Positions 47,860 through 59,928 of a stretch of DNA of 64,000 nt are shown one piece after another. Location of the stretch: positions 117,501 through 181,500 of the forward strand of contig CAXIPT010000027.1 in assembly GCA_964030475.1 (NCBI GenBank), in the 5' to 3' direction. A model generated the notes under the pieces. The model saw only the letters and a program-made list of their open reading frames with translations, had not been told where the DNA came from and searched no databases. Each line of letters starts with the position of its first letter. Within the stretch, counting starts at the first letter, position 1. The stretch is from Tethya wilhelma (Eukaryota > Porifera > Demospongiae > Tethyida > Tethyidae). A program made the position numbers and the translations under genes.

Positions 47860-48902
47860 CGCCAAATGTTCTGTTGGGATCCTGATATAGGCCTGGCTCT
47901 TCCATCGACCCATTACTTGAATAATGGAGTCCCTGATGCCGCTGCTATCATTGCGGCCCCGATCCTGAAACTATGCCGGGCATATTTGCTTGAGTCGATT
48001 CCAAGGGCTGCAAGTGCTTCTCTGAATTGTGAGGTTAGATTGTCTTTTTGTAGAGGGCGCCCATCCTGTAGCCGAAAATAGGGGGTCGGGATCATTCCCC
48101 CGGATGGCCAAATACGCTAGATTGGGGGCTACTGGGCATAAGACGTCACCTGTCTTCCCAATGTAGACCGTAGTGCCTTTTCTCTCCTCGTCAGTCTTGC
48201 TACACTTCAAGTGAACTCTTAGCATTGATGGGTTTTGTAAGGCTGTCCACCGCAATGTCTCTCAGTGTAAGGTGCTTGTCTGGGTCAAATGGTGTTCCTG
48301 GCGTGAGCACAACCTCCCCTAATCTGAAAAACCGAAGAAACACAATGTGCAGGCTGCCCACTTCATTATCGTATCGTAGTCATGCCGTTTGGGGAGCCAG
48401 AGAGTGTAAACTCTCTTCAGGATTGCTGAGGCTTCTTGGGCACCCTTGCCTTAGTCCGCTTTATCCCAGGTATATGGTCAGAGGTCACTGAGAACTGAAA
48501 TTGTGCTTCGAAGAAATGCAGGCATCGAAGCAGGTGCATCATGGTAGCGTCTTTGGAGCTCTTGGTCTTCAAAACCATTACTATACGGCCTCATTATCAG
48601 CGTGGAATAGCACGTGGTGTCCTTGCCAGAAATTGCCCCATAAGGTAGCACTGACCACAACAGGAAGCAGTTCCTTTACTGCTATTGAGTATGTTGCCAC
48701 TTTGCCCTGGCCTTCCCACTGCAACTGAAACCAGTGTGACTCCCAGTATGCTCCGCACCCCCATGCGCCTGAAACGTCTGACAACCTTGTCTCTCCATGA
48801 CGTCCCCCATAGATACCTATCATTTGGGTGGACTGGTACAATCTTATATGCGTTCTTGATGTCTATTTTTGCCATCTGGGTGTGTGGGCCGAGCTCGAAT
48901 AC

Positions 48903-48922
48903 TTTTTTTTTTTTTTTTTTTT
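48903..48922 (+). repeat. Poly-T run inside the RT region
   Basis: About 20 T replace the codons expected between RT blocks VDD and the AKID motif. Confidence 0.85.
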
Positions 48923-49525
48923 ATATCATCCACTCTTGCATAAGTGAGGGAACAGAGATCTGGGGAGATACCATCATTGATGCTGCTTCCAGGCGGGTGG
49001 GAGAGGTCGACGATCAATCTGAACTTTCCTGGCTGGTATTTCTTTGCAATGACACCAAACCGGCATATATGCACTGGAGGTCCTAGGACACGCTGAACTC
49101 TGATTGGCTGAATGGCCCCAGTAATCGCCCTTCTGCGATCTCTTTTTGCAAGTGTGCGTTGATGACTTTGGGGTGCAATTCTGCTGATGGCATATTCTTC
49201 TGAGACGGCTTCTGTTTTTGTGACCAGTTATATCCAATCCTGAAACCCTCTGACATCCCCTTAATAAAGTAGTCGACGAATGCTCTGTCAGGAAACGACC
49301 GCATGTATTCTGCCCATAACAGGGGTGTCACGATGTGACTTAGCTTCGGGTTGACAATGTCTTGCATCGATCCGTTGTGTACTGGTAGCTATATGCTTGT
49401 TATGAATGGGTACAAGGAATAAATTCTATGTAATGCTCTTCTGGTGTGGGTGCATTGTCCTCGTATTATAATTGTATATTACCGAGGAAGCCTTAGACAT
49501 GCTAGCGGCTGGAGCGACTCTTTTT

Positions 49526-49771
<246 letters not shown>

Positions 49772-50840
49772 GGCTACACTCGTTATTTATGGTATATTAA
49801 ATTTTAATTTTTTTTTTGCTCTGGTAACGTGTGCATTGTCAAGCAACTTGACACAGGAGCGACTAAAATATTCATTTTTCCCTTCTTGCAGCAGACATAC
49901 TGAATCATGACAAGTGATAGTAATATGAAATCAAAATCGAAAAAACAGGCGAGGATTGTTAGTGTGACAACTAGGCTATATATATACTGTGATCAGTCTT
50001 GGTTCTTTTTAATTCTTCTTCTTTTCTATTCCCCTTTTAGAGCTTCCCGAATTTTGGTGCCGGCATGGCCGCTGCTGGTAGTGGCCACTTTCTTGGCAAA
50101 GCTGGGCAGAGAGCCTTCGGGTGGGCTTGGCCACAGTACTTACACACATGCAAAAACCTGCATTTGCTGCCGTAGGTGCACGTCTTGTTGGCATTGAACA
50201 TGCCGCAGTACTGGGTCTGGCGCACTCTTGGCCCTTCCTGTGAACAAGGTGCTGAAGAGTGAGTGGTCTGTGACGGACCAGTTGAGGTCACGCCTCTTGG
50301 CCGCCCTACGTCTGTATGCTGTGTCGTAGACTACCCAATTGGTGCCCTCATAGTCCTTGGAGCATCTGATTATGGTGGCCAGGTATGCCATTATGTAGGG
50401 AATACAGGCTGGGTACTTTTGAGTGATGGCAGCTGTGTAGGTTGCAAAACACTGCACCCAGCTCAATATGTCTGTCACCGGCTCCTTGCGTCTTTTAAAC
50501 AGGACTGCCAGGCTTTTGTCTGTTGGCTCGTCATCAAACAACCAAGCTTCTGCTCGCAATTCTGCCATATCCATGTAGGCCAAGCTCTGGATCTTTGTCA
50601 CAAGAGCATCTGGGAGTGGAAGAAGCGTGTCCCCCATGAAGGAGCCCACTGGCATCTTGCATATGGAATGGCTCATTGAGCTGGCAATTGAGGAGGGTGC
50701 CATTGCCCTACTGCTTGGGTTGACATGGACTGTGCTAGTAGATATTGGCACAAGGGGTGGTGGACTAGCAGCTGGTGTGAAGGTTCCTCCCCCTGCAATG
50801 GCTGTAGCTGGAGGAGTCAATCCCATGGTTGGCATACTTG

Positions 50841-51087
50841 TGACTGGAGGGAGATCTGCAGTGAGTGATTTGTGGCCCTGTCAATTCAACACCCATGCAA
50901 GGCCAGTGTGCTCCTATGTGCATGTGAGCAGATGTCAGACATATTCCATAAATTGTTTTAATGTTTTATTTTCCCTTTTTTTGGGCATAATAATTGGGTA
51001 CGTTTTTTTTACGGGATGGGACGTTGTAAGCGTGCACGTGGCTGGCTTGCAGTCTGGCTGGCTGCTGTATGGCTAGCTGTCTAAAGC

Positions 51088-51167
<80 letters not shown>

Positions 51168-51651
51168 TTGGCTGGCTGGCTTGCACCCTGGCTGGCTGGC
51201 ACCATGGCTGGCTGGCTGGTTGGCTAGTTGGCTGGCTTGTGCTCTCTTACAAAGACTCAAGACTGTACGTAGATCAACTCTGCTTGTCTCAGCAGCAAAT
51301 AAAGCATGTGACTGGCTGTTAGACCTAGTCTGGCGCCTAAATGTGAGTCACCCTAACTGTGCATGCTCCATGCAGGGGCCACGTGTTCCTCCCGCCATTA
51401 ACCCGGTTTAACGAAATTAAACCTCAATTGTGGTTTTACATCTCATGATATACTATGTGCACACCAATTTTGGATAAAATCTGAGGACACGCGTCTTTTT
51501 TTTTGTGTTGATTCCACATGGAATGACCCTTAAGTAAAATGTATATGAGAGTGACCACCCCTTGCATAGCTACCCTAACTAAAGTTACTACAGCAAATTA
51601 AGTATTAGCATGAAAAATAATTTTTCACACACTGCACATGCATACTAACAG
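50841..51651. other. Non-coding, includes (GGCT)n
   Basis: The tetranucleotide array 51086-51236 dominates. No coding sequence was recognised otherwise. Confidence 0.5.
51086..51236 (+). repeat. (GGCT)n array
   Basis: About 20 perfect units of CTGG/GGCT, followed by interrupted units with TTGG and ACC variants. Confidence 0.95.
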
Positions 51652-51773
51652 GTGATGTGGTATGGTTTCTATACCAGTCTTGTGTTCCACTTGCTCTCAT
51701 TCAGCTCATGGCAGAAGAGAGAAACCTGTACATCGATACTGATGGATTTAAAGCCTCTAAATGTGCCACACAG
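51652..51773 (+). CDS. AARS: Alanyl-tRNA synthetase exon F, degenerate at YDTYGFP
   Basis: The acceptor is ACTAACAG and the donor is GTCAGT. The first two bases complete the Gly codon from exon E, and it ends in phase 0. It encodes DVVWFLYQSCVPLALIQLMA, EERNLYIDTDGFKASKCATQ. The second half fits the LMAEE.G....DGF segment of AlaRS well. The first half should be close to W.LYDTYGFP.DLT, one of the most conserved parts of the enzyme, but reads YQSCVPLALI with one residue missing. Either this gene has lost constraint or it is a diverged paralogue. Confidence 0.8.
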
Positions 51774-51855
51774 GTCAGTTGGAACATTTTTTTTATTTGA
51801 GTGGCTAACCTTTTGTTTACTACTGTCTTGTACATGTACACTTGTGTATTTTTAG

Positions 51856-52000
51856 ATAATTTCCAGAGATTCTGAAGGAGAAGTGGATGATACTGCTAAT
51901 CTTGATGTATATGCTATTAATCATCTTCAAAAGAAGGGTCTGCCTCCCACAGATGACAAGCCCAAGTACAGTTACACCTCTACTGAATCGGGAAGCTACA
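51856..52000 (+). CDS. AARS: Alanyl-tRNA synthetase exon G, cut by N
   Basis: The acceptor is GTATTTTTAG. The phase 0 frame reads [48 protein letters not shown], which matches the region L.....D.Y....L...G...TDD..KY.Y...GSY at the end of the catalytic half of AlaRS. The N at 52001 and then a foldback element follow directly, so the true exon end is unknown. The editing domain and C-terminal exons were not found in 52002-64000. Confidence 0.85.
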
Positions 52001-52001
52001 N
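52001..52001. other. Single N at exon/foldback boundary
   Basis: It is adjacent to the left arm of the foldback element; probable contig join. Confidence 0.6.
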
Positions 52002-52503
52002 AAGTGAACTATCATGAAGTAAGAATCGTTTACATCACCATAGGTCATGACCTCCATTATCGGACACATTCTCCAATAACAAAGTATGCACTTTAGCTAT
52101 TTTAGTGAAGAAAGAAAGGTATCACTGGTCCTAAATATAAAAGTACCCAGTTTTTAATCATTTAGTTTCATTTCATGGGGGTAAATAAAATATTAAACCT
52201 AAGCCCCGGATTGTATGTCTTTAGATCATAGTGTATAGAATACAGCAATAGTATATTAACTGTATATGTGCACAGAGATTTTTAATGTACATGGTAAAAC
52301 AATCTACATCCTACCATTGATGTGATAAAAGGAAATGAATAAGATCTTGATTCTACTTGATTTCCTGCAGTTTAAGACCAGCAGTTTCTTCCCAATTCAC
52401 TCAACAGCTAAAAAAGCATGTGTAATTATTTGAGAATGTGTCCGATAATGGAGGTCATGACCTATGGTGATGTAAACGATTCATACTTCATGATAGTTCA
52501 CTT
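52002..52503. mobile_element. Foldback/MITE, about 70-base inverted termini
   Basis: AAGTGAACTATCATGAAGTA at 52002 is inverted at 52484-52503, and the match extends over about 70 bases with one mismatch (52002-52072 and 52433-52503). The centre is about 360 bases of AT-rich sequence. It is placed exactly at the end of AARS exon G. Confidence 0.85.
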
Positions 52504-53307
52504 GCAAAAGTTAAGTCTTACAGTGTAGAAAGTAGAAGAGTACTGCTATGTGAAAATACACTCTTTGTGTCAACAAGCCTTTTCTAAGTGAAATGAAAGC
52601 CACCATCCGAAAATGGAGGTAAATGTCCGAATAGAGAGGTTTTGGACACCTCTGTATTTTGAGCCATAGCTACAAAGGGTATCGTCTCCACTGATTCAAT
52701 TCCAGGTATGTTGTTAAGGAAGAGTAGTACTATTATATGATAGGAATACAAATGGTCATGCTTACTGTATTAGCTAAAAATGGTGTCCGAATATAGGTTG
52801 TGTCCGACAATAGATTACTTACTCTACTTATAAACAGCTGCAATGAAAAGTATATCTCAACAAGTAATGCTATAGTACGACAGAAGCCATGCCCAATACT
52901 ATTATAATCGTTCAAGTAAAGATAAAATCTTGTCTGACACTAAATCTTCAATGTGACACTTTTGTGCAAATGATTCCTGAAAACCATACACCATGATAAG
53001 ATTTTGGTTTGTGTTGAGTCTTGTCATTGCAGTAGCAGCATGCAAATGATGGTAACAATTAAAGGATGCACGGACAATCACATGTGAAAGTTCGCATCGC
53101 ACATTAATTTTATATATGCTTAGAGGTTTGCAAATATCTATCTACACATGTATGATACCACTCCACACACATTGTGTGAGTCAATACCAATGAAGAAGGT
53201 ACACATAGCTTGTGTGTGTGTAAGTAACAAAAGTCATACACAAGAAGCAATGCGAGTATGGAGAATATATATAGTGCTAGCTTACTATGCATGTTCATAC
53301 AGTATTA
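52504..53307. other. Non-coding, unassigned
   Basis: The sequence repeats words such as TGTCCGAATA/TGTCCGACAATAG near 52625-52810 that resemble the foldback terminus (TGTCCGATAATGG), possibly older relatives. No exon was seen. Confidence 0.4.
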
Positions 53308-53498
53308 CCGAATAGCGGGACAGTTTCGTGGGGTATAACTTTTGCAGATGTCTCTTGTCAAACTTTATTGTGTTTTAAATTTCGCGGATGAGCTGCCAAT
53401 CTCCATACGTATAGACCTTACAGAGAATTTTGTAGATAAATGTACTTTCGTGGCTGGATCGTGATCTGTGAAAGTTAAACCAACTTTCCTGCTATGCN
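53308..53498. mobile_element. Diverged CCGTATAGCGGG-type MITE ending at N
   Basis: The left end is TACCGAATAGCGGGACAGTT. The right side AACTTTCCTGCTATGC is the expected inverted end but stops at the N at 53498, so a contig probably breaks within the repeat. Confidence 0.6.
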
Positions 53499-55082
53499 CA
53501 CAGTAAGAGCTATACTGAATACTAATAATAACGCTAGAAAACTGGCTTGCACCTAAAGCTTGTAAGAAAGGACTGACCAAAACACAAATTACTGATTGTA
53601 GCATCATGAGTGCAGAAATGTGAAAGTGACATGGATATGCACCTGAACAGGCACAATTAACTAATAACCGTCTTATTTTTGGTATGGTTGTTATGCAACA
53701 ATATGCATCTGATCCCAGAACTAAACAAAACCCTCCTTGAGAGAAACAGATTACACAAAGACAGAATGCTCTAATTTTTCTTTATTCATGACTCGTCCTA
53801 AACTGCACATAATAATCAGCTCAGTACAGTCTATAAGGGACACTGGGCATCGGAACACACTGACCAAACACATTTTAAAAACAACCGAAGCTCTAGACAA
53901 CCTAGATTTAAACACACAAGCTTTACAATGATGATACAATTCATGGTATACTATAACCACTGTAAAATGTGTATGGAAACATAAAACAGCATACTAGCCC
54001 CAAACAATATACTTAAGGGGGGATAAACATGAAAACATAACCTTACTAACTATAACACCATGTCATAGAACAGCAAAACATGCAATATAGCTAGACCCCA
54101 CCCTACAGTATAGTGGCCCAGCCTATTACATAGTGGAAGCAAACCCACTGCTTCCTAAGACAATAAACAGTAACAAACATGTATAAGGAAACTGCCACCG
54201 CACAAACTGCTCCAGAAGACTAGAAAGAAAAACCTATATATATGACAGCTATCTTTTAGCCCTTCACATTATCAAACTTAACTGAGCTTGGGAAGCCAAC
54301 CGAGCAAAGAGTGGCAGACCAGACTCCTCCCCCAAGGTACCATCTGACCAGAGAACTGTTGTCTCCAAGGTAGCTATCCAATCTTCATTAAGCTTGGGAA
54401 GCCGACTAAGACAAAGAGTGGCAGACCATGCAGACTCCTCCCCCAAGGTACCATCTGACCAGAGAAGCTGTTTCCAAGGTAGCTATCCAAACTTCATCTG
54501 TAAAACGAGAAAAATAACGCATTCAGTGAACTTAGCACTGCATCAAATTCAAGATCCGTGTATCTCCAACTGATATTGAGAGCCACCGTCGCTCCTTCAG
54601 CTTTGACACAAGTTCACAAGCCAACTGGCCACACGTTAATTTGCGACAAAGCCCGAGCTGTCGAAACCACAAACAGCTGTTCGGCCTGAACGGGAACCAG
54701 CTCCACCCACAGCCAGGCTTGAGAGAGGTAGAAGCATTCGGAAGAAGAACCGCGAAAACAACCAACGAGAACAAGCAGCCGGCCGAAGAACCGAAGAATT
54801 CGAAGTTCAAGCATAACAACTTAAAGGTGGAGGATGGTAGAAAATTTACCAGGACTGCCTGTCCATTGCCGTAGTTGCCGAGAGTGCCACTGGAGCAACT
54901 ATTTACCCCTTAAATACCCAAACTGCAGCCAATCAGATTGCAGCAACACACAGCATGACACGCATGCGCATTCTTGGCAACGATGAGAGCTATTTTTCCA
55001 TCTAATTCACTGTGTTCAAACAATAGAAAATGCATTTCTCTTCGATGTTGGAGCCTTCTTTCATGAGGGCTACCATTTATAT
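53499..55082. other. Mostly non-coding; tandem repeat 54285-54497
   Basis: A unit of about 106 bases starting AGCTTGGGAAGCC is repeated at 54285 and 54391. On the minus strand it reads GTLGEESAWSATLCLSRLPK and EDWIATLET in both units, and an acceptor-like TTTTACAG at about 54500 precedes it, so an unidentified minus-strand exon is possible. 54532-54874 is open on both strands without recognisable motifs. Confidence 0.35.
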
Positions 55083-55695
55083 TAGTGGCATGCAAGCATG
55101 GGTTGGGGCGAGCACGAGCAAGTGCATGTGTATAGAGTTTTGCATGTGGGGATATAGACTCGTTGCAGGCTCTCCCCTATATACTCACTGTGAAAGGGGA
55201 GCCTAGTAGGTTATGTGGGAATGAGGCTAGTGAATATTGTTTGTTATAGCACTGGTGAAAGAGTATGGCATAATTATACAAGAGACACTTGACTTGGCTA
55301 AATTGGTTGTTGACAGAATACTTGTTGATTTCTTTGAGTCTGCAGTTATTCTCGTTACTGCTCAGGAGGACTCCATTGATTCTCTCTTGCCAGTTAACAG
55401 TTACTCTCCTGGCCACCTACGCCCGGGGTTTCAGCATCATGCATGCATTGAATCTTAGCAGCTAGTTGTTGTATCAGTTTTGAGTTATCGGCAGTTCAAT
55501 AGCTTCTCTGACTCTGAGCTCAGGGTTTTGTAGTTTAGAGCCTCTCACTGGTGGCTGCTCTAACTTCTGCTCTTGTTATCCAGTAGTATTGACATCCATC
55601 CATACACCCAACATTACTGCAGTAGTTTATTCAGCTGTGAAACTATTCAGTTTGCCCACTGGTTTTATACATGGCCACTGCGTATAAATCATGCG
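55083..55695 (+). repeat. Segment repeated at 63386-64000, about 99% alike
   Basis: Only a handful of differences occur over 613 bases, including one two-base indel in a TA run. It contains the hairpin GGCTCTCCCCTA...GGGGAGCC and an open stretch (VKEYGIIIQETLDLAKLVVD onward, 55255-55456) of unknown meaning. The copy at 63386 runs off the window. Confidence 0.9.
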
Positions 55696-56300
55696 TGCTA
55701 TGATTTTAGCTGACAAATTAGCATAGTGATACAATGAGCTTACTTTCGTGTAGGTTGTTGCCACCTGTAATAAAATGTGCTTTAGCTTTTCGCTGTGCCT
55801 ATCTTACGTAGACACTTCTCAGTCCTTCAGTGTCTTTTTATTCGGTGTGCGCGTGCGCGAGGCCAGTGTTGACAATTTTCAGGGCTTTGCAATTTTTCAT
55901 AGACACGTGGCATGGCATGCGGTTAATTTGGAAGAATTAGAATATATACGGAAAGTGGTAGGTTGGATGTTGCTCCACTATATATATTTATAAGGACGAA
56001 ACACTCATTCACACGACTACAATGGGGCTCACTCATGCTCGCCCCAATTAGTAAAACACTTCGAACAGTTTTGAACACTCAATTAAAAGGTTTATTGGCA
56101 TGGCATTATGATATAGCATGGCACATGGCACATGGCATATACCGTATAGTTCAATTGTTCTTATATATAATGCGCATGCAAGTAGTTAGAAGAATGAATG
56201 ATGACAGACAGACAAATAAAATTGCCATTCAACACACTAGGTTGGGCTCGCTCTGGCTCGCCCAATGAAGATAATATGAAGATAAACTGTGTGCAAGCTT
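55696..56300. other. Non-coding with GGGGCTC..GAGCCCC-type motifs
   Basis: TGGGGCTCACTCATGCTCGC at 56025 and TGGGCTCGCTCTGGCTCGCC at 56244 bracket about 220 bases and may be the ends of a small element. Similar words occur at 28565, 55102 and 63408. Confidence 0.4.
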
Positions 56301-57020
56301 CCCAACTGCTATTAGCCCTCTATTTTTAGGTGCTTTTTGTTCAGCTCATCAACCATGATACCTGTATTGTCTAGTGTCTCACCAGGCAGCATACTTGACT
56401 GTTATTATTCCTTATCTTCATCAATAATCTACCTTGTTTCTGTGAATTTTTCAGATTGTTTACTATTTGCCGATAATGCTAAACTGGCTAGAGTTATATC
56501 CTGTCTCCAGGATCAAATACTATTTCAAATTGATATCCATGAGTTAGAAACATATGGTGTGTCAATTGGAACTAACATTGAACACTAGCAAAATTAATGT
56601 CATGTATCATAGTACAATTTTTTTGGCTTGATCTAAAGAGCAGCAGGCATCTAGTCAACTATAAAGCTATAGAATAGCCGGAGAAACTTTTCAATAATCT
56701 CAATCAGAATAAGACTTAGAAATAAGTACGTAATGACTTACATCACTGTAAGAAATATCATCTGAAGCATATTCATTCTTGCATGTGATATGTCGTATAT
56801 TACCTGCTCTGTCATCAATGGCTCTTAAGAAGACTCTGTGTATCACACTTGTACGGTCACATCTAACTTATTGCTGCCAACTATGGAGACTGCGACTAAT
56901 AAAAGATACTAATAACTTAGAACATATCCAAAGAAGAGCTACAAAGTTTTAATTGAGCAATTATATCATGAACTACAGAGAAAGACTAATTTCACTCAAT
57001 TTGTTGCCATTGTCTTAAAC
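56301..57020 (+). pseudogene. Decayed LINE RT fragment
   Basis: Blocks SPGSILDCYY (56380), SDCLLFADNAKLARVI with the RT active site as ADN instead of ADD (56452-56500), then on shifted frames RSHLTYCCQLWR (56855-56890) and HIQRRATKF (56925-56950). The order is that of CR1/jockey-type LINEs. It belongs to a different subfamily from the copy at 16.2 kb. Confidence 0.7.
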
Positions 57021-58020
57021 ATTAACCGTCAAATGTTTGTGCATCTTGAGCATGGGCATGCATGACGGTATGTGCCAGTGACATTGGAGTTATAATGGTA
57101 CTTGTATATGTTCTGCTTTAAAGTGTTGTGGGACAGTAAAAGGTCTAAAACATGAGTTCCACATGCAGTTTGATAAAATAAAAGTGTTTTGTAGTTGTTC
57201 TTCTATTAAAGTTAAACTACTTCCAGCTCTGGTTTGTGTTGTCACAAATGACATGTACCTGGTGTAGGCCGGTTAATGCTATCATCCAGGTGACTTAAGC
57301 ACTTGATAAGGAACATCAGGTCCTGAAGTTTAATCCATCTCATCAAATTGTTGTTGTTAGTGTATTATTATTGTACATGTCTTGTAGTTGTTCTCTTTTT
57401 GTGTTTTGTAACTAGTAACTGTGTAAGTGTAGCTTACTATCAGTAGTTTTAGCTTTGAAAAACAAATAATAATAATGATGGTAGAGAACATGAGTAACAA
57501 CAATTACACGAAATTCATCTATTTTGGGTAACAAGGTACGCATATGCATTAAAGTAAAAAATGCATAATGATTTATTGTTGGTTATAGCTATAGGTTATA
57601 GTTAATCCACAGTGTGGATTGGATTTACATTTGTGTCTGGTGCCTTCAAAAGAGCCCTGTCTAAAAATTGAAGAGTTATGTCTTCATTTTCGTTTTCAGG
57701 ACCTGGTACATGTTGATTTGTACTGTCAGTTGACACTTATTCACACATGCATCTTCATGCACATCAGCAGACTTAGGGTCAAGCTGTTTAGATTTGCTGT
57801 GTTTAGAATATCAGGATGGCCTTGTGATTCATGGCAAGGAAGCAGTTTCCATTAATTGGGTATGGTTATTGCCTAGCGCCTTAGCATGAGGCATATAATC
57901 GTGAAGTACTGTCTCATATCTCACATGTATATATGTTGTGTGTCACACAGTACAAAGTACACAATAATTGTTGCGTGACGTCACGTATTATGGACTTAAA
58001 CTTTCAATACTGTTGACCAT
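57021..58020. other. Non-coding; TTGCCTAGCGCC repeat at 57868
   Basis: ATTGCCTAGCGCCTTAGCAT at 57867 is related to ATTGCCAAGCGCCTTAGCGC at 44060. No gene was recognised. Confidence 0.45.
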
Positions 58021-58110
58021 TACTTTTCTAGGTAGCTATCTGACATACAGTGATACATGTGCATGGACAGTACAGTTTGCAAGTTTTTGTTTTTTCAAGG
58101 CTGATTTAGA

Positions 58111-58254
58111 CCAGCAAATTGCGTAACAGAGCAGAACGATGGCTTGAAGATGATCTGGAATGATCGAAGACCACTGCATGGGCCAGCAAATTGCGTAACA
58201 GAGCAGAACGATGGCTTGAAGATGATCTGGAACGATCGAAGACCACTGCATGAG
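58111..58254 (+). repeat. Tandem duplication, 2 x 72 bases
   Basis: Two units beginning CCAGCAAATTGCGTAACAGA, with one unit in the other version at about 41588. Confidence 0.95.
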
Positions 58255-59060
58255 CACCATGCACTTTTTTCCTCCTTCTTCCCAGCAGTGGTTTGTCTGC
58301 GCACTTTTTCAATGATCATCGAGTCTAGATTAGTTAAATTTTTAGCTATTTTCATGTCTCAAGAAGGAGCTACTGTATACCCTTAGCCGTGCTGGATATT
58401 CTCTTGGTCTGTTGTTCGTCAGTTATGCCATATCTCAAATTGGACAACTTTGTTGTCAAAACGACGTATCTAGAGTGCTCTGGTAGTTTGTATACTTTTC
58501 TATTGATTTTGTATTGTATCCAAATTTACCAGCACTTTAGCAGCATGGCACTATAGAGTGTCGGCTCCATGCCATTGACTACTATATATTACGATCTCTG
58601 TAGCAGCTGCTGCAAAAGTTCTGTTGTCTAACTATTAGCCTGTACTAAATTTCCAAGTTAGAAAATACAACTGACTGTGCCAGGAGCTACAAGAATGCTT
58701 AATTAACTTCCCATACTCGCTGTAATTGCCACTCGTTTATCCATACATAGACCACACCCACTATACCGTATAGTAAGGGTTGTCGATATCTAATGCACGA
58801 GGCACTTATGTGTACATGTAGTATATATATATATATATATACACACTGCTCCTGTCAGAATCTACTGATGCAAGACTATCCTCACTTGCACGGTTAATAA
58901 ACAACCATGTAGCTTTGAGTCCTTGCTAAAGATTTCCAGTTTGGACTTTACATTTGATTTTCAGCCCAGCTCTTGTATACAGTCATTAGGCCAGCAGTCC
59001 ATTTACAATACTTAAAGAAATCTGGAGGTACTATGTACACAGATTCCACAATATAATGAA

Positions 59061-59928
59061 AACTCCGCTGGTGCACAAGCCTCAGCACACTCAACTACTG
59101 AGCTAGTGCACTTAATACATACATGCATACACTGTGTAAAAGAGTATAGCATACTTATATGTATGGCCTGGGTGGATCAAGAAAACTAATAGGCCACCAT
59201 CACCGTATACAATACATTGACAGTTACTGTTGCTGCCTCTGGGATAACTTGAAACACAGTGAGCACAAGACACAGACTGAATGCTTAGCTGTATAAGTGT
59301 TATCAGCTAGCTACTAAGCATATTACAAAGTCTAGTGGGCTGGGCTACCTAAACCAATCTATGGCTGAACTTGATAATCAGTAACCCAGCTTGCATAACT
59401 GATGATCTAGCTAGCTATGCAGGCTGGCATGCAGCTGAGCTCGCTAGCTAAGTTGCTTATGGCCACACACTCGGAAAAATCTATACTGTCATGCCAAATT
59501 ATACATCTATATGTTTATATAGAAATCAGGCCAACTCTTGTCTGTCCTACCAAGCACCACTGACCAAGAGCAACAGCAACAGCAGCTAGCCATGCAGCTT
59601 AGCTGCTAAGCTGACTGAGCTGCTCAGTTCCATTCTCAACACGAATTCTAGATAATGCACACCAGATCAATGGACGTGGCCTCGAAGCTAAGTGCTCAGA
59701 GAAGCACAAAAACCTCAAAACTCAGCAACTACAGCGTTTTGGATAGCAAAAAATATATTTTTTCAAGATCATTCAGATTTATGAACATAAGTACCATCAG
59801 TTTTGTTGATAGAGCTGCCTTTCTTGAGATTTCGATAGGACAAACAGACAGGCAGACAGACAGACAAGCAGACAGACAAAACAACTACCGTAATCCTCTG
59901 CACGTGCTTTGCATGTGCCGAGGCTTAA
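59061..59928. mobile_element. Dispersed element with AAGCCTC...GAGGCTTA ends, about 870 bases
   Basis: Near the start GCACAAGCCTCAGCACACTC, and at the end GCATGTGCCGAGGCTTAATT, which gives short inverted ends (AAGCCTCRGCACA). The other version joins CCACAATGTAATTA directly to ATTATCTCACC near 42200-42211. It contains the CTCGAAGCTAAGTGCTCAGA block and a (CAGA)n run at 59843-59880. Relatives: 6690, 23780, 26448, 28605, 29955 (minus), 35900. Confidence 0.75.

Noticed and set aside
50966..51411. Open frames rich in Ala/Ser/Gln/Pro or Trp/Leu across the GGCT array
   Set aside because: Produced by the tetranucleotide repeat; no domain and no splice context.
54532..54874. Overlapping open frames on both strands
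   Set aside because: No recognisable domain on either strand, and no consistent exon model could be built.
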